Origin: Demequina aurantiaca
GTDB lineage: Bacteria > Actinomycetota > Actinomycetes > Actinomycetales > Demequinaceae
Assembly: GCF_000975135.1 (NCBI RefSeq)
Contig: NZ_BBRF01000001.1
Coordinates: forward strand, 142,036 to 197,590
Length of the DNA: 55,555 nt
Reading direction: 5' to 3'
Program-made: the position numbers and the translations under genes
Shown here: positions 17,814 to 27,171 of the stretch, in pieces
Position numbering within the stretch: the stretch's first letter is position 1
How the letters are laid out: every line of letters begins with the position of its first letter
The notes under the pieces: generated by a model
Databases searched by the model: none
What the model saw: the letters and a program-made list of their open reading frames with translations, nothing else
Told to the model about the DNA's origin: nothing

Positions 17814-19558
17814 CAGCTCCGATTGCCCCGACCCCGCGCGCTGTCACACAGCAGCGCGCCTCACTCCTACGATCAGTCCTTCGCCAGCCACTCGGCGCCA
17901 TCGCTCTCTCAGTGATTGCACTCTTTGTCATCGTGGCGATTATTGGCCCGTGGATTGTGCCTGGCGACGCCTACACTGCTCATCTGGACGCGATTCTCTT
18001 GCCTCCCGGGACCGACCACATCCTAGGCACCGACCCCTCTGGACGCGACGTCCTCAGCCGGCTCATTATTGCTACTCGTTCCAGCATGCTCGGTGCGACT
18101 ATCGCCCTGGTAGTTGCAGCGGCCATCGGGATTTCGACTGGTTTGGTCGCCGGCTACTACCGCGGCTGGTTCGAATCCATCTTCAGCTATGGCGCGTCGC
18201 TTTTCCTCGCCCTACCGTCAATGGTCGTGTTGCTTGCCGCACGCTCAGTCATCGGACCCAACCTCTGGTGGGCAATGGTCATCTTTGGCGTGATCGTGTC
18301 CCCCGCGTTCTACCGGCTGACCTTCGCCACCGTCGCAGGCGTCCGCCACGAGCTCTACGTCGACGCGGCACGCACATCCGGGTTGTCCGATGTCCGTATC
18401 ATCGGCCGACACATTCTCTCCGTTGTGCGCGCACCCGTCATCATTCAGGCTGCTGGTATCGCTGGTGTTGCCATCGCTATTCAAGCCGGCTTGGAGTTCC
18501 TCGGGATGGGAGACGCCAAGCTCATCACCTGGGGAGGGATGCTGAACGACGGGTTCCAGGCCATCTATCGCCAACCATGGTTGCTGCTGTGGCCCACCCT
18601 CGCACTAGTACTCATTTCTGTGGCCCTCACGCTCGTCGCCAATACTCTCCGCGATGTGCTGGAGAGGTCGTCCAGCGCCCGGCGGTCGCGCTCCAGCGAG
18701 CAAGCGCCCGCGGTGTACACGATTCCGGTGGGGTCAGCCCTGAGCGTGCGCGACCTTGAGGTCGCTTACGGCAACCACAAAGCCGAACGCGCCGTGGTGG
18801 TACGCAACGTCAGCTTCGACGTCGCGCCGGGAGAGGTCCTCGGTCTGGTCGGCGAATCGGGCTCCGGAAAGACACAAACAGCTTTCGCCATCCTCGATGT
18901 GTTGCCTGGAGGCGGCCGGATCACCTCCGGTTGCGTGGCATTGGCGGGCAAGGTCACGACGCAAGCTCAACGAGCACATGAACGCGGGCGCTCGGTCGCG
19001 TACATCCCTCAAGAGCCAATGTCTAACCTTGATCCCTCGTACACCATCGGTGCCCAGCTAACGAAGCCGATGCGCAAGTGCGCGAAAATGACGAAGACCG
19101 AGGCCAACGCGAATGCCCTCCGCCTCCTCACCCGGGTCGGAATCGCTAATCCCGAACGCGTGATGAGCCTCTACCCCCACCAGGTTTCGGGAGGCATGGC
19201 ACAACGTGTGCTTATTGCGGGTGCCATTGCGACCGAACCCGACGTCTTGATCGCGGACGAACCAACGACCGCGCTAGACGTGACTGTGCAGGCCGAGGTT
19301 CTCGACTTGCTCAGAGACCTCCAGGCGGAACTCGGCATGGCCATGGTGATCGTTACCCACAACTTTGGCGTTGTCGCAGATATTTGCGACCGGGTCGCTG
19401 TCATGCAGGACGGTTCGATCGTCGAAACCGGAGATGTGGAGTCGGTCTTTGACCGCCCCCAGCATCCGTACACCCGCGAATTGCTCGGAGCGATTCTCGA
19501 CGACGCCAGTGTCCGCACGCTGCCTTCGTCCACGACCACGAACGGGGTGCCGTCATGA
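17810..19558 (+). CDS. Fused ABC permease-ATPase of importer 2
   Basis: A 582-residue fusion of a DppC-like permease (about 1-285) and a DppD-like ATPase (about 305-582; Walker A GESGSGKT at 348-355, then [10 protein letters not shown] and [13 protein letters not shown]). The ATG overlaps the permease stop (ATGA). Reading further upstream in this frame runs antisense-like through the permease gene and is not coding. It is the same unusual fusion as at 2080-3885, so the two importers come from one duplicated ancestral unit. Confidence 0.92.
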   Translation: MTAPIAPTPRAVTQQRASLLRSVLRQPLGAIALSVIALFVIVAIIGPWIVPGDAYTAHLDAILLPPGTDHILGTDPSGRDVLSRLIIATRSSMLGATIALVVAAAIGISTGLVAGYYRGWFESIFSYGASLFLALPSMVVLLAARSVIGPNLWWAMVIFGVIVSPAFYRLTFATVAGVRHELYVDAARTSGLSDVRIIGRHILSVVRAPVIIQAAGIAGVAIAIQAGLEFLGMGDAKLITWGGMLNDGFQAIYRQPWLLLWPTLALVLISVALTLVANTLRDVLERSSSARRSRSSEQAPAVYTIPVGSALSVRDLEVAYGNHKAERAVVVRNVSFDVAPGEVLGLVGESGSGKTQTAFAILDVLPGGGRITSGCVALAGKVTTQAQRAHERGRSVAYIPQEPMSNLDPSYTIGAQLTKPMRKCAKMTKTEANANALRLLTRVGIANPERVMSLYPHQVSGGMAQRVLIAGAIATEPDVLIADEPTTALDVTVQAEVLDLLRDLQAELGMAMVIVTHNFGVVADICDRVAVMQDGSIVETGDVESVFDRPQHPYTRELLGAILDDASVRTLPSSTTTNGVPS

Positions 19559-20412
19559 CCGATCCACTATTGGCCGTCGAGGACCTGCGAGTCGCGTATC
19601 CGGGGCGTGGCTTCCGCTCGCCTGATACGGAGATTCTTCACGGCGTCTCGCTCGATATCACCGCCGGCGAGACAGTAGGCCTCGTCGGCGAGTCCGGGTC
19701 GGGCAAGACGACGCTCGGGCGTGCCCTTCTGGGACTTGCTCCGGTGACGGGCGGTCGCATCCTCTTCAAGGGTGAGGACATTACTCACGCCGACAAGGCC
19801 GCTCGGCGACGTCTCACTCGTGACATCCAGGTGGTCTTCCAGGACCCCTACACATCGATGAACCCCAACCTGACGATCGAGCAGACGCTCACCGAACCCC
19901 TGCGAGCCAACGGAACCAGCAAGCGGGATGCCCTCGACAAAGTGGCTACGATGCTTGACGCAGTCCACCTGCCCACTGACTCACTGGGGCGCTATCCCAA
20001 TGAGTTCTCGGGCGGACAGCGGCAGCGCATCGCAATTGCGCGCGCTCTCACCCTTGACCCATCGCTGATTGTCTGCGACGAGCCCGTCTCTGCCCTCGAC
20101 CTCAGCAACCAGCGCCGCGTTCTCGACCTCTTCATTGAGATTCAAGAGCGTACCGGCGTCGCATATCTGTTTGTGTCACACGACTTGGCCGTCATTCGAC
20201 ACCTCAGCCATCGCGTCGCCGTGCTATTTCAAGGCGACATCGTGGAGTGGGGCGACTGCGACCAGGTCACTGCCCGTCCAGAACACCCCTACACCCAGCG
20301 CCTGCTCATGGCGGCGCCACTTCCCCACCCCGTCAAGCAGACAAAGCATCGCGCAGATCGGCAGCGAGTGCTCGCCGCACAGCGCGAGGCCGAACTGCAG
20401 TCGGGCGCCTAG
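19555..20412 (+). CDS. ABC importer 2 ATPase, OppF/DppF-like
   Basis: A 285-residue ATPase with Walker [19 protein letters not shown]-loop FQDPYTSMNP, signature [15 protein letters not shown], Walker [15 protein letters not shown] and an FVSHDLAVIRHLSHR H-loop. The Opp-type tail ends RLLMAAPLPHPV. Its ATG overlaps the stop of the fused gene (ATGA). It would pair with that gene's ATPase half. Closest relative in the window is the protein at 1241-2077. Confidence 0.92.
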   Translation: MTDPLLAVEDLRVAYPGRGFRSPDTEILHGVSLDITAGETVGLVGESGSGKTTLGRALLGLAPVTGGRILFKGEDITHADKAARRRLTRDIQVVFQDPYTSMNPNLTIEQTLTEPLRANGTSKRDALDKVATMLDAVHLPTDSLGRYPNEFSGGQRQRIAIARALTLDPSLIVCDEPVSALDLSNQRRVLDLFIEIQERTGVAYLFVSHDLAVIRHLSHRVAVLFQGDIVEWGDCDQVTARPEHPYTQRLLMAAPLPHPVKQTKHRADRQRVLAAQREAELQSGA

Positions 20413-20474
20413 CCCCTCTTCCGCCTGGCCTCACCGCCGGCATCCACTCGAGTCCCGCTGAAAGGACAACCCTC

Positions 20475-22856
20475 ATGCCTCTACCCATTGCTGCCATTTT
20501 CGACCTGGACGGCGTCATTGTTGATACGGCACCCCTGCACTTCGATGCCTGGCGCCACACCGCTACCGAGCTGGGCTTTGAACTTGACGCCGCGACGGGT
20601 GAGGGACTCAAAGGGGTCGGTCGCAGTGACGCACTAGACATCGTCTTGCGTTCTGGTGGAATTGACCCCTCCGAGGTCAATGCGAGCCAACTCGCGGATG
20701 AGAAGAACGCCCGCTATGTGAAGTCTCTCGAGTCGCTCTCCACCGCGGATCTTCTTCCCGGCGCGCTTCAACTGCTGACGGAGTTGCGTGAGGCGGGAAT
20801 ACCCGTCGCGCTTGCTAGCGCGAGTCGAAATGCCCTCACCATTCTCGAACGCCTCGGCATCGTTGCGCTCTTCGACGCCATCGTCGACGGCAACCAAATC
20901 TTGCGCACCAAGCCCGACCCCGAGGTGTTCCTGCTTGCCGCGGAACTACTGGGAGTTGAGGCCGCGCGGTGTGTCGTGTTCGAGGATGCCGACGCAGGCG
21001 TCGCTGCAGCACGCGCTGCGGGTATGAAGGTCGTCGGGATTGGCGTGCCCGGCACCCTACGTGAAGCCGATGCCGTGGTTGCCGACCTCGCTCACGTCGA
21101 GGAGGCGCCCACGGCACTCCTGCCCAACCTGAGGGCACTGCATGGCGTGGCCCTCGACCAGGCGCCGTACCACCTCGACGCCGAGGCCCAGACGTGGGTG
21201 CGCTCGACGCTCGCGTCCCTTGAAGGCGACCGCCGCATCGGTCAACTCTTCTGCCTGCTCGCTGACCCCGATACCGTCGACCAGGCTGATGCCGACTTCG
21301 CGGTGATTGAGCCCGGCGGCTACATGCGGCGACCCTCGATGTCTCACGACGTCGTGGCGTTTAACCAGTACCTTCAGTCCAAGGCGCAGGTTCCGCTCCT
21401 GATCGCAGCCAACCTCGAAGCCGGACCCAACGGCGTCGCTTTCGACCAGACTTCGATGGGCTCACCGCTGCAGGCCGCGGCGACCGGCGACTCTGAGAGC
21501 GCACGCCGCATCGGCGAGGTTTGCGCGGTTCAGGGTCGTGCCATGGGCGTCAACTGGGCCTTCTCCCCCATCGTGGATATTCAGCGCAATTGGCGCAACC
21601 CCATCGTTCTGACGCGCGGATTCGGGTCAGACGTGAGCACTGTTTCTGACATGGGCGAGGCGTTCGTCAAGGGGCTTCAAGAAAACGGAGTTGCGGCCTC
21701 GGTCAAGCACTGGCCTGGGGACGGCGTCGACGATCGCGATCAGCACCTCGTCACCACGGTCAACACCTTGTCGACCGACGAATGGGACGTATCGTTTGGC
21801 ACTGTTTACCAGCGCATGATCGATGCCGACGCGTTGACCATCATGGCCGCCCACATCGCCCTGCCAAGCTATTCGAAGACTCTCCGACCCGACATTGCCG
21901 ACGACGACATCCTGCCCGCCAGCCTCGCCCCGGAGATCACCACCGATTTGCTCCGCGACCGGCTTGGCTTTGCTGGCGTGGTCGTGACAGATGCCTCGCT
22001 CATGGCGGGCATGCAGATGTCCATGCCACGTGCGCAGGCCGTCCCTCAGTCAATCGCTGCCGGATGCGACATGTTCCTCTTCACTGAGGACTACGCCACT
22101 GACCTCGAACACCTGCGCGCCGGCATCTCGGCGGGCATCGTCTCAACTTCACGGATTAACGAGGCTGTGACGCGCGTACTCGCGCTCAAAGCCGCTCTGG
22201 GCCTACATCGCGCATCGTCCGTCGCGGACGTGGTACCCGACTCACTTGCTCAGGTCAACCGCGGTCAGCACGAGGGGTGGGCCGCCGAGCAGGCAGCGCG
22301 CTCCATCACTCTTGTGAAGAGCGAAGACGGTGTGCTGCCGCTCACCGCGAGCGAGCGCCCGCGGGTCCTTCTTTACTCACTGCGTGGCGGTCCGATGCCC
22401 TCAACGGGGCCCGCGGAGATATTCAGGGATGCTCTCAATGAGCGTGGGTTCGCGGCGACCTTGCATGTTGACCCGCCACGCGAGGAAACAATGTTCCGTC
22501 CCGTGGGCCAGGCAGGCGCAGTCACCGGTTCCGAACTTCTCGAGAACTACGACGCGGTGATCTATGTCGCCGACATCCAACCGTCCTCGAACTTCCACAC
22601 GGCTCGGCCGGATTGGACCTTCTGGACTGCGGCGAACCTACCGCGGTACACGCATTCGATCCCCACCATGTTTGTGTCGCTCGGTAACCCCTTCCACCTT
22701 CAGGATGTGCCTCGTGTCAAGACGTATGTCAACGCATACGCCGCCAATGATGCGACCGTCGAGGCTGTCGTCAATTGCCTCACCGGCGCGACACCCTTCC
22801 TGGGAACCTCGCCCGTCGACCCGTTCTGTGACTATTGGGATGCGAGGCTGACCTAG
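20475..22856 (+). CDS. Beta-phosphoglucomutase :: GH3 (NagZ/Nag3-type) fusion enzyme
   Basis: A 793-residue two-enzyme protein. Residues 1 to about 215 are a HAD beta-phosphoglucomutase: FDLDGVI with nucleophile Asp10 and acid/base Asp12, DTAPLHFDAW, GVGRSDALD, ASASRNA, KPDPEVFL and FEDADAGVAAA. From about 230 on it is a two-domain GH3 enzyme of the NagZ branch. The signature KHWPGDG starts at 411, the Asp422-Gln-His424 pair matches the catalytic Asp-His dyad of this branch, and Asp506 in VVVTDASLMAGM is the likely nucleophile; a GH3 C-terminal domain follows. Members such as Cellulomonas fimi Nag3 are retaining phosphorylases giving beta-sugar-1-phosphates, the substrate of the N-terminal domain. 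Predicted: beta-glucoside + phosphate to glucose-6-phosphate. No signal peptide. AAAGGA precedes the ATG; the frame is open upstream into the ATPase gene but there it is a shadow. Confidence 0.9.
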   Translation: MPLPIAAIFDLDGVIVDTAPLHFDAWRHTATELGFELDAATGEGLKGVGRSDALDIVLRSGGIDPSEVNASQLADEKNARYVKSLESLSTADLLPGALQLLTELREAGIPVALASASRNALTILERLGIVALFDAIVDGNQILRTKPDPEVFLLAAELLGVEAARCVVFEDADAGVAAARAAGMKVVGIGVPGTLREADAVVADLAHVEEAPTALLPNLRALHGVALDQAPYHLDAEAQTWVRSTLASLEGDRRIGQLFCLLADPDTVDQADADFAVIEPGGYMRRPSMSHDVVAFNQYLQSKAQVPLLIAANLEAGPNGVAFDQTSMGSPLQAAATGDSESARRIGEVCAVQGRAMGVNWAFSPIVDIQRNWRNPIVLTRGFGSDVSTVSDMGEAFVKGLQENGVAASVKHWPGDGVDDRDQHLVTTVNTLSTDEWDVSFGTVYQRMIDADALTIMAAHIALPSYSKTLRPDIADDDILPASLAPEITTDLLRDRLGFAGVVVTDASLMAGMQMSMPRAQAVPQSIAAGCDMFLFTEDYATDLEHLRAGISAGIVSTSRINEAVTRVLALKAALGLHRASSVADVVPDSLAQVNRGQHEGWAAEQAARSITLVKSEDGVLPLTASERPRVLLYSLRGGPMPSTGPAEIFRDALNERGFAATLHVDPPREETMFRPVGQAGAVTGSELLENYDAVIYVADIQPSSNFHTARPDWTFWTAANLPRYTHSIPTMFVSLGNPFHLQDVPRVKTYVNAYAANDATVEAVVNCLTGATPFLGTSPVDPFCDYWDARLT

Positions 22857-22869
22857 GTCAGCTTTCTGG

Positions 22870-22964
22870 CGCGGCAAGCCCGCGTCACGCCCTCGTAGCT
22901 CAGCGGATAGAGCACCGGTTTCCGGTACCGAAGGTCGCAGGTTCGACTCCTGTCGAGGGCACCC
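22870..22964 (+). repeat. 95-bp direct repeat, right copy (contains tRNA-Arg)
   Basis: Identical to 11373-11467. It starts 14 bp after the stop of the GH3 fusion gene, and its last base touches the stop codon of the LacI 1 gene (22965-22967). With the left copy it brackets GH78 enzyme 1, TetR 2, importer 2 and the fusion enzyme. Confidence 0.97.
22889..22961 (+). tRNA. tRNA-Arg (anticodon CCG), copy 2
   Basis: Identical to the tRNA at 11392-11464. Only 32 bp separate it from the upstream stop codon, and of these only 19 bp match the leader of copy 1. It therefore has no obvious promoter of its own and may be silent or expressed by readthrough from the importer 2 operon. Confidence 0.95.
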
Positions 22965-23984
22965 CTAAATCGATGCGCCACGCGCTTTGGTCGAATCTCG
23001 CACCACAAGTTCAGGCTGAAATACAACCTGCTCGTTCTCACTCGCGTCACCGGCATTCGCGAGAAGTAATTCAACAGCCGTGGAACCGATGAGCTCGCGC
23101 GGCTGACGCACGGAGCTGACTGGGACGACTGCCGCTGCGGCGAAGCTGATGTCGTCGTACCCGACCAGCGCAACATCACCTGGAATCGTCAACGGCTCCG
23201 GACCACCGAGGAGTGCTTGTTGCACCCCGAGCGCCACCAGATCATTCGCAGCGAACACCGCATCAAAGCGACCGTCCCTCACACCTTTGCCGATCCGAGT
23301 GCCGGCCACCTGACCCGCCGCGAGAGTCAGGGCGCTCGTCTCGATGTATTCGACGCTTCCACGGCCAGCAGCCTCGACCGCATCGCACGCGCCACGGTAT
23401 CGATCCGCCACCTGCCGGATTCTGAGCGGGCCGCCGACGAACGCAATCTTGGTGCGGCCGATGGCGAGCAGGTGCTCCGTCGCGATCCTGCCTCCCGCGA
23501 CGTCGTCCACGGACACCGACGGGAAGTCGCTGTCCGTGGCTCCCCTGTCAACGAGCACCACGGGAATGCCCCGTGCGCGCAGACGATGCAGTCTCGGCAA
23601 GTCTTCACTCACAGGCGAGATCAACACTCCGGCCACGCGCTGCGTCTCAAACAGATCCAAGTAGCGGTCCTCGCGCTCGGACGACTCATCACTATTAGCG
23701 AGGAGCACGCTCAGTCCCACGTCCGCGGCAGCGCGTTCCGCACCCTTCGCGAGGTCGGTGAAGAATGGGTTTCCCACATCGAGAACGATCAAACCAAGTG
23801 ACGTGCTCTGACCCGCGCGCAACTGGCGCGCCGCTGCGTTGGGGACGTAGCCAAGTTCGGCGATGGCGCGGTTCACGCGCTCGACGGTGGCAGCCTTGAC
23901 GCGGTCTGGTCGGTTAAGCACGTTTGAGACGGTGCCCGAGGACACGCCGGCGCGCACCGCCACATCTTTGAGGCTGATTGTCAC
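22965..23984 (-). CDS. LacI-family regulator, probable L-rhamnose repressor
   Basis: A 339-residue LacI/GalR protein with helix-turn-helix ISLKDVAVRAGVSSGTVSNVLNRPDRV, hinge VPNAAARQLRAG, and a sugar-binding domain ending in VALVGYDDISFAAAAVVPVSSVRQP. Of two in-frame GTG starts (23993 and 23984) I prefer the second, which has GGAG at normal spacing and a typical VTISLKDVA opening. It is divergent from the mutarotase and rhamnose operon, whose promoter carries a LacI-type palindrome at 24553-24564. This supports rhamnose (or rhamnulose) control, but the effector is inferred. Confidence 0.9.
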   Translation of the reverse strand: MTISLKDVAVRAGVSSGTVSNVLNRPDRVKAATVERVNRAIAELGYVPNAAARQLRAGQSTSLGLIVLDVGNPFFTDLAKGAERAAADVGLSVLLANSDESSEREDRYLDLFETQRVAGVLISPVSEDLPRLHRLRARGIPVVLVDRGATDSDFPSVSVDDVAGGRIATEHLLAIGRTKIAFVGGPLRIRQVADRYRGACDAVEAAGRGSVEYIETSALTLAAGQVAGTRIGKGVRDGRFDAVFAANDLVALGVQQALLGGPEPLTIPGDVALVGYDDISFAAAAVVPVSSVRQPRELIGSTAVELLLANAGDASENEQVVFQPELVVRDSTKARGASI

Positions 23985-24085
23985 GTGATTCACGCTCCAC
24001 TGTCTGGTGTTGCATCACACTCTAATAGATCCTTGCCATTTTGATGACGATTCATTCTTGCCGAGGCAAGCGTAGGGTGATGACC

Positions 24086-24433
24086 ATGACGCGCATCTGC
24101 TTCCACCTCCAGGTCCGGCCCGAGTTGATCGACGAATACATCGAGATCCATCGCTCCGTGTGGCCCCAGATGCTGCGCGCGATCGAAGACTCCGGCCGCT
24201 CCAACTACTCTCTCTTCCTCCGGGACGACGGATTGTTGGTTGGCTACTACGAAACCGACGACGATGCCGAGTCCGCGCGTCGCCTCGCGGAGGACTCCCG
24301 CACCAAAGAGTGGGAAGAGCAGGCACAACGCTTCTTCGTTGCCCTCGAGGGGGGTCGCGCCGACCAGGGCGCCCCCGTGCTTCGCGAGGTGTTCAATCTC
24401 GAGGAGCAGATTGCGAGCCTAGACGCACGATAG
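24086..24433 (+). CDS. rhaM: L-rhamnose mutarotase
   Basis: A 115-residue cytoplasmic enzyme (RhaM/RhaU family, usual length about 104) that interconverts alpha- and beta-L-rhamnopyranose so that the isomerase has its preferred anomer. Tyr18 and His22 in IDEYIEIHRSVWP coincide with the catalytic residues of E. coli RhaM. The ATG at 24086 has AGGG at 8-base spacing; the ATG at 24080 is too close to it. It is the first plus-strand gene after LacI 1 and stands 153 bp before the transporter operon. Confidence 0.92.
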   Translation: MTRICFHLQVRPELIDEYIEIHRSVWPQMLRAIEDSGRSNYSLFLRDDGLLVGYYETDDDAESARRLAEDSRTKEWEEQAQRFFVALEGGRADQGAPVLREVFNLEEQIASLDAR

Positions 24434-24513
24434 CGCCTGCCCTTCGCCTCCACCTCAGCGCCGCAATTAAGTTGCGAGTGCAGCGATATTACGGAATCGT
24501 TACCGAGCTCGGC

Positions 24514-24542
24514 TTGACTCACCGCCGGTGTAGACCTATGGT
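24514..24542 (+). promoter_or_regulatory. Predicted sigma70-type promoter of the rhamnose operon
   Basis: TTGACT at 24514-24519 and TATGGT at 24537-24542 are separated by exactly 17 bp. The predicted start of transcription is near 24549, about 38 bp before the ATPase gene and directly before the palindrome at 24553-24564. Confidence 0.65.
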
Positions 24543-24552
24543 TCTATCAAGT

Positions 24553-24564
24553 TGAAACGATTCA
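24553..24564. promoter_or_regulatory. LacI-type operator of the rhamnose operon
   Basis: TGAAACGATTCA is a 12-bp near-palindrome with the central CG typical of LacI-family sites (5 of 6 half-site bases symmetric). It lies just downstream of the predicted -10 box, a position where a bound repressor blocks transcription. The neighbouring LacI 1 is the likely ligand. The ten bases from 24557 (ACGATTCATT) recur in the LacI 1/mutarotase gap near 24048. Confidence 0.65.
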
Positions 24565-24586
24565 TTTTGAGACTAAGGGACCGTCA

Positions 24587-26112
<1,526 letters not shown>

Positions 26113-26113
<1 letters not shown>

Positions 26114-27171
26114 TGAGTATTTCCTCCACGTCAATTCTCGCCGAGTCAAACATCCTCGGGAAGCTTGGTCGCATCGGCAAGGCCCGCGAGCTCGGTATCT
26201 TCCTCGCCTTCGTCCTCGTGGTGGCAGTCACCACCATCCAGAACCCGAACTTCCTGTTCTCCTCGGATGGCTTCCGCGACCTGCTCGTCACCCCCTCCAT
26301 TTTGATGATCGTGGCCGTCGGCCAGGCCATTGTGATCATCACCCGCAACGTCGACTTGTCGGTTGGCTCCGTGGTGGGCCTCAGTGCCTACCTCACCGGC
26401 CGCGTCTTCATTGACTACCCGCAGCTACCCTGGCCCACCGTGTTTGTCATCGGCCTCGTGTTCGGCGCACTGCTTGGCCTGATCAACGGTGCGCTAGTGG
26501 CGTTCGCCAAAGTCCCGTCACTCGTGATTACGTTGGGCACGCTCTACGCCTTCCGAGGCATCAACGTGTTGTGGACCGGTAGCGACCGCATCAACGCGTC
26601 CGACATGCCTGCGAGCTTCCTTGCGTTGGGCACCAGCTCGTGGTGGAAGATCCCCGTGATCACCATCATCGCTCTCGTCGTGCTGGCGATCGCAGGCTTC
26701 TACATGTACACCCAGCGTGGCGGTCGTGAGCTGTACGCCATCGGGTCAGACCCCGACGCCGCCAATCTGTACGGCCTCAAGGTCAAGAAGCGCATCCTCG
26801 CAGCCTTCATCATGTCCGGTGCCCTCGCTGGCCTGGCGGGAGTGCTGTACGCCGCGCGCTACGGAACCGTGAATTCGCAGGTGGGCTCGGGGCTCGAACT
26901 CGAGGCCGTAGGAGCCGCCGTGATCGGTGGCGTCGCGATCTTCGGGGGCTCGGGAAGTGTGTTTGGCGCTGCGATTGGCGCGTTTCTCCTGCTGACCATC
27001 AACCGCGCGCTCCCAGTCCTGGGCGTCCAGGACTTCTGGCAACGCGCCGTAGTAGGCGCTCTCATCATCGGTGCCATCGTGCTCGACAAACTCGCCGCGA
27101 ACAGACAGGAACGAAAACTCGTGGAACTGCGAGATACCGAGGTTGAGCAGAAGGAGGCGCAAAATGTCTAA
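26113..27171 (+). CDS. rhaP: Rhamnose ABC importer permease 1
   Basis: A 352-residue BPD_transp_2 (RbsC-like) membrane protein with about eight to ten hydrophobic segments. Family markers are VDLSVGSVVGLSAY, GLINGALVAFAKVPSLVITLGT, GRELYAIGSDPDAANLYGLKVKK and a Gly-rich VGAAVIGGVAIFGGSGSVFGA. The start is either the ATG at 26113 or the overlapping GTG at 26110; either way it overlaps the ATPase stop. It should form a heterodimer with the next permease. Confidence 0.9.

Noticed and set aside
20247..20474. Upstream extension of the mutase::GH3 frame into the ATPase gene, which might suggest a triple fusion
   Set aside because: The extra residues are out of frame with the conserved ATPase end and have no domain character. 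AAAGGA and ATG at 20475 give a normal HAD N-terminus.
11373..22964. Phage- or ICE-type genomic island at tRNA-Arg
   Set aside because: No integrase, excisionase, relaxase or phage gene is present, and the repeat covers the whole tRNA instead of its 3' end, so site-specific integration is not supported by what is visible. The island reading is kept only in its recombination form.
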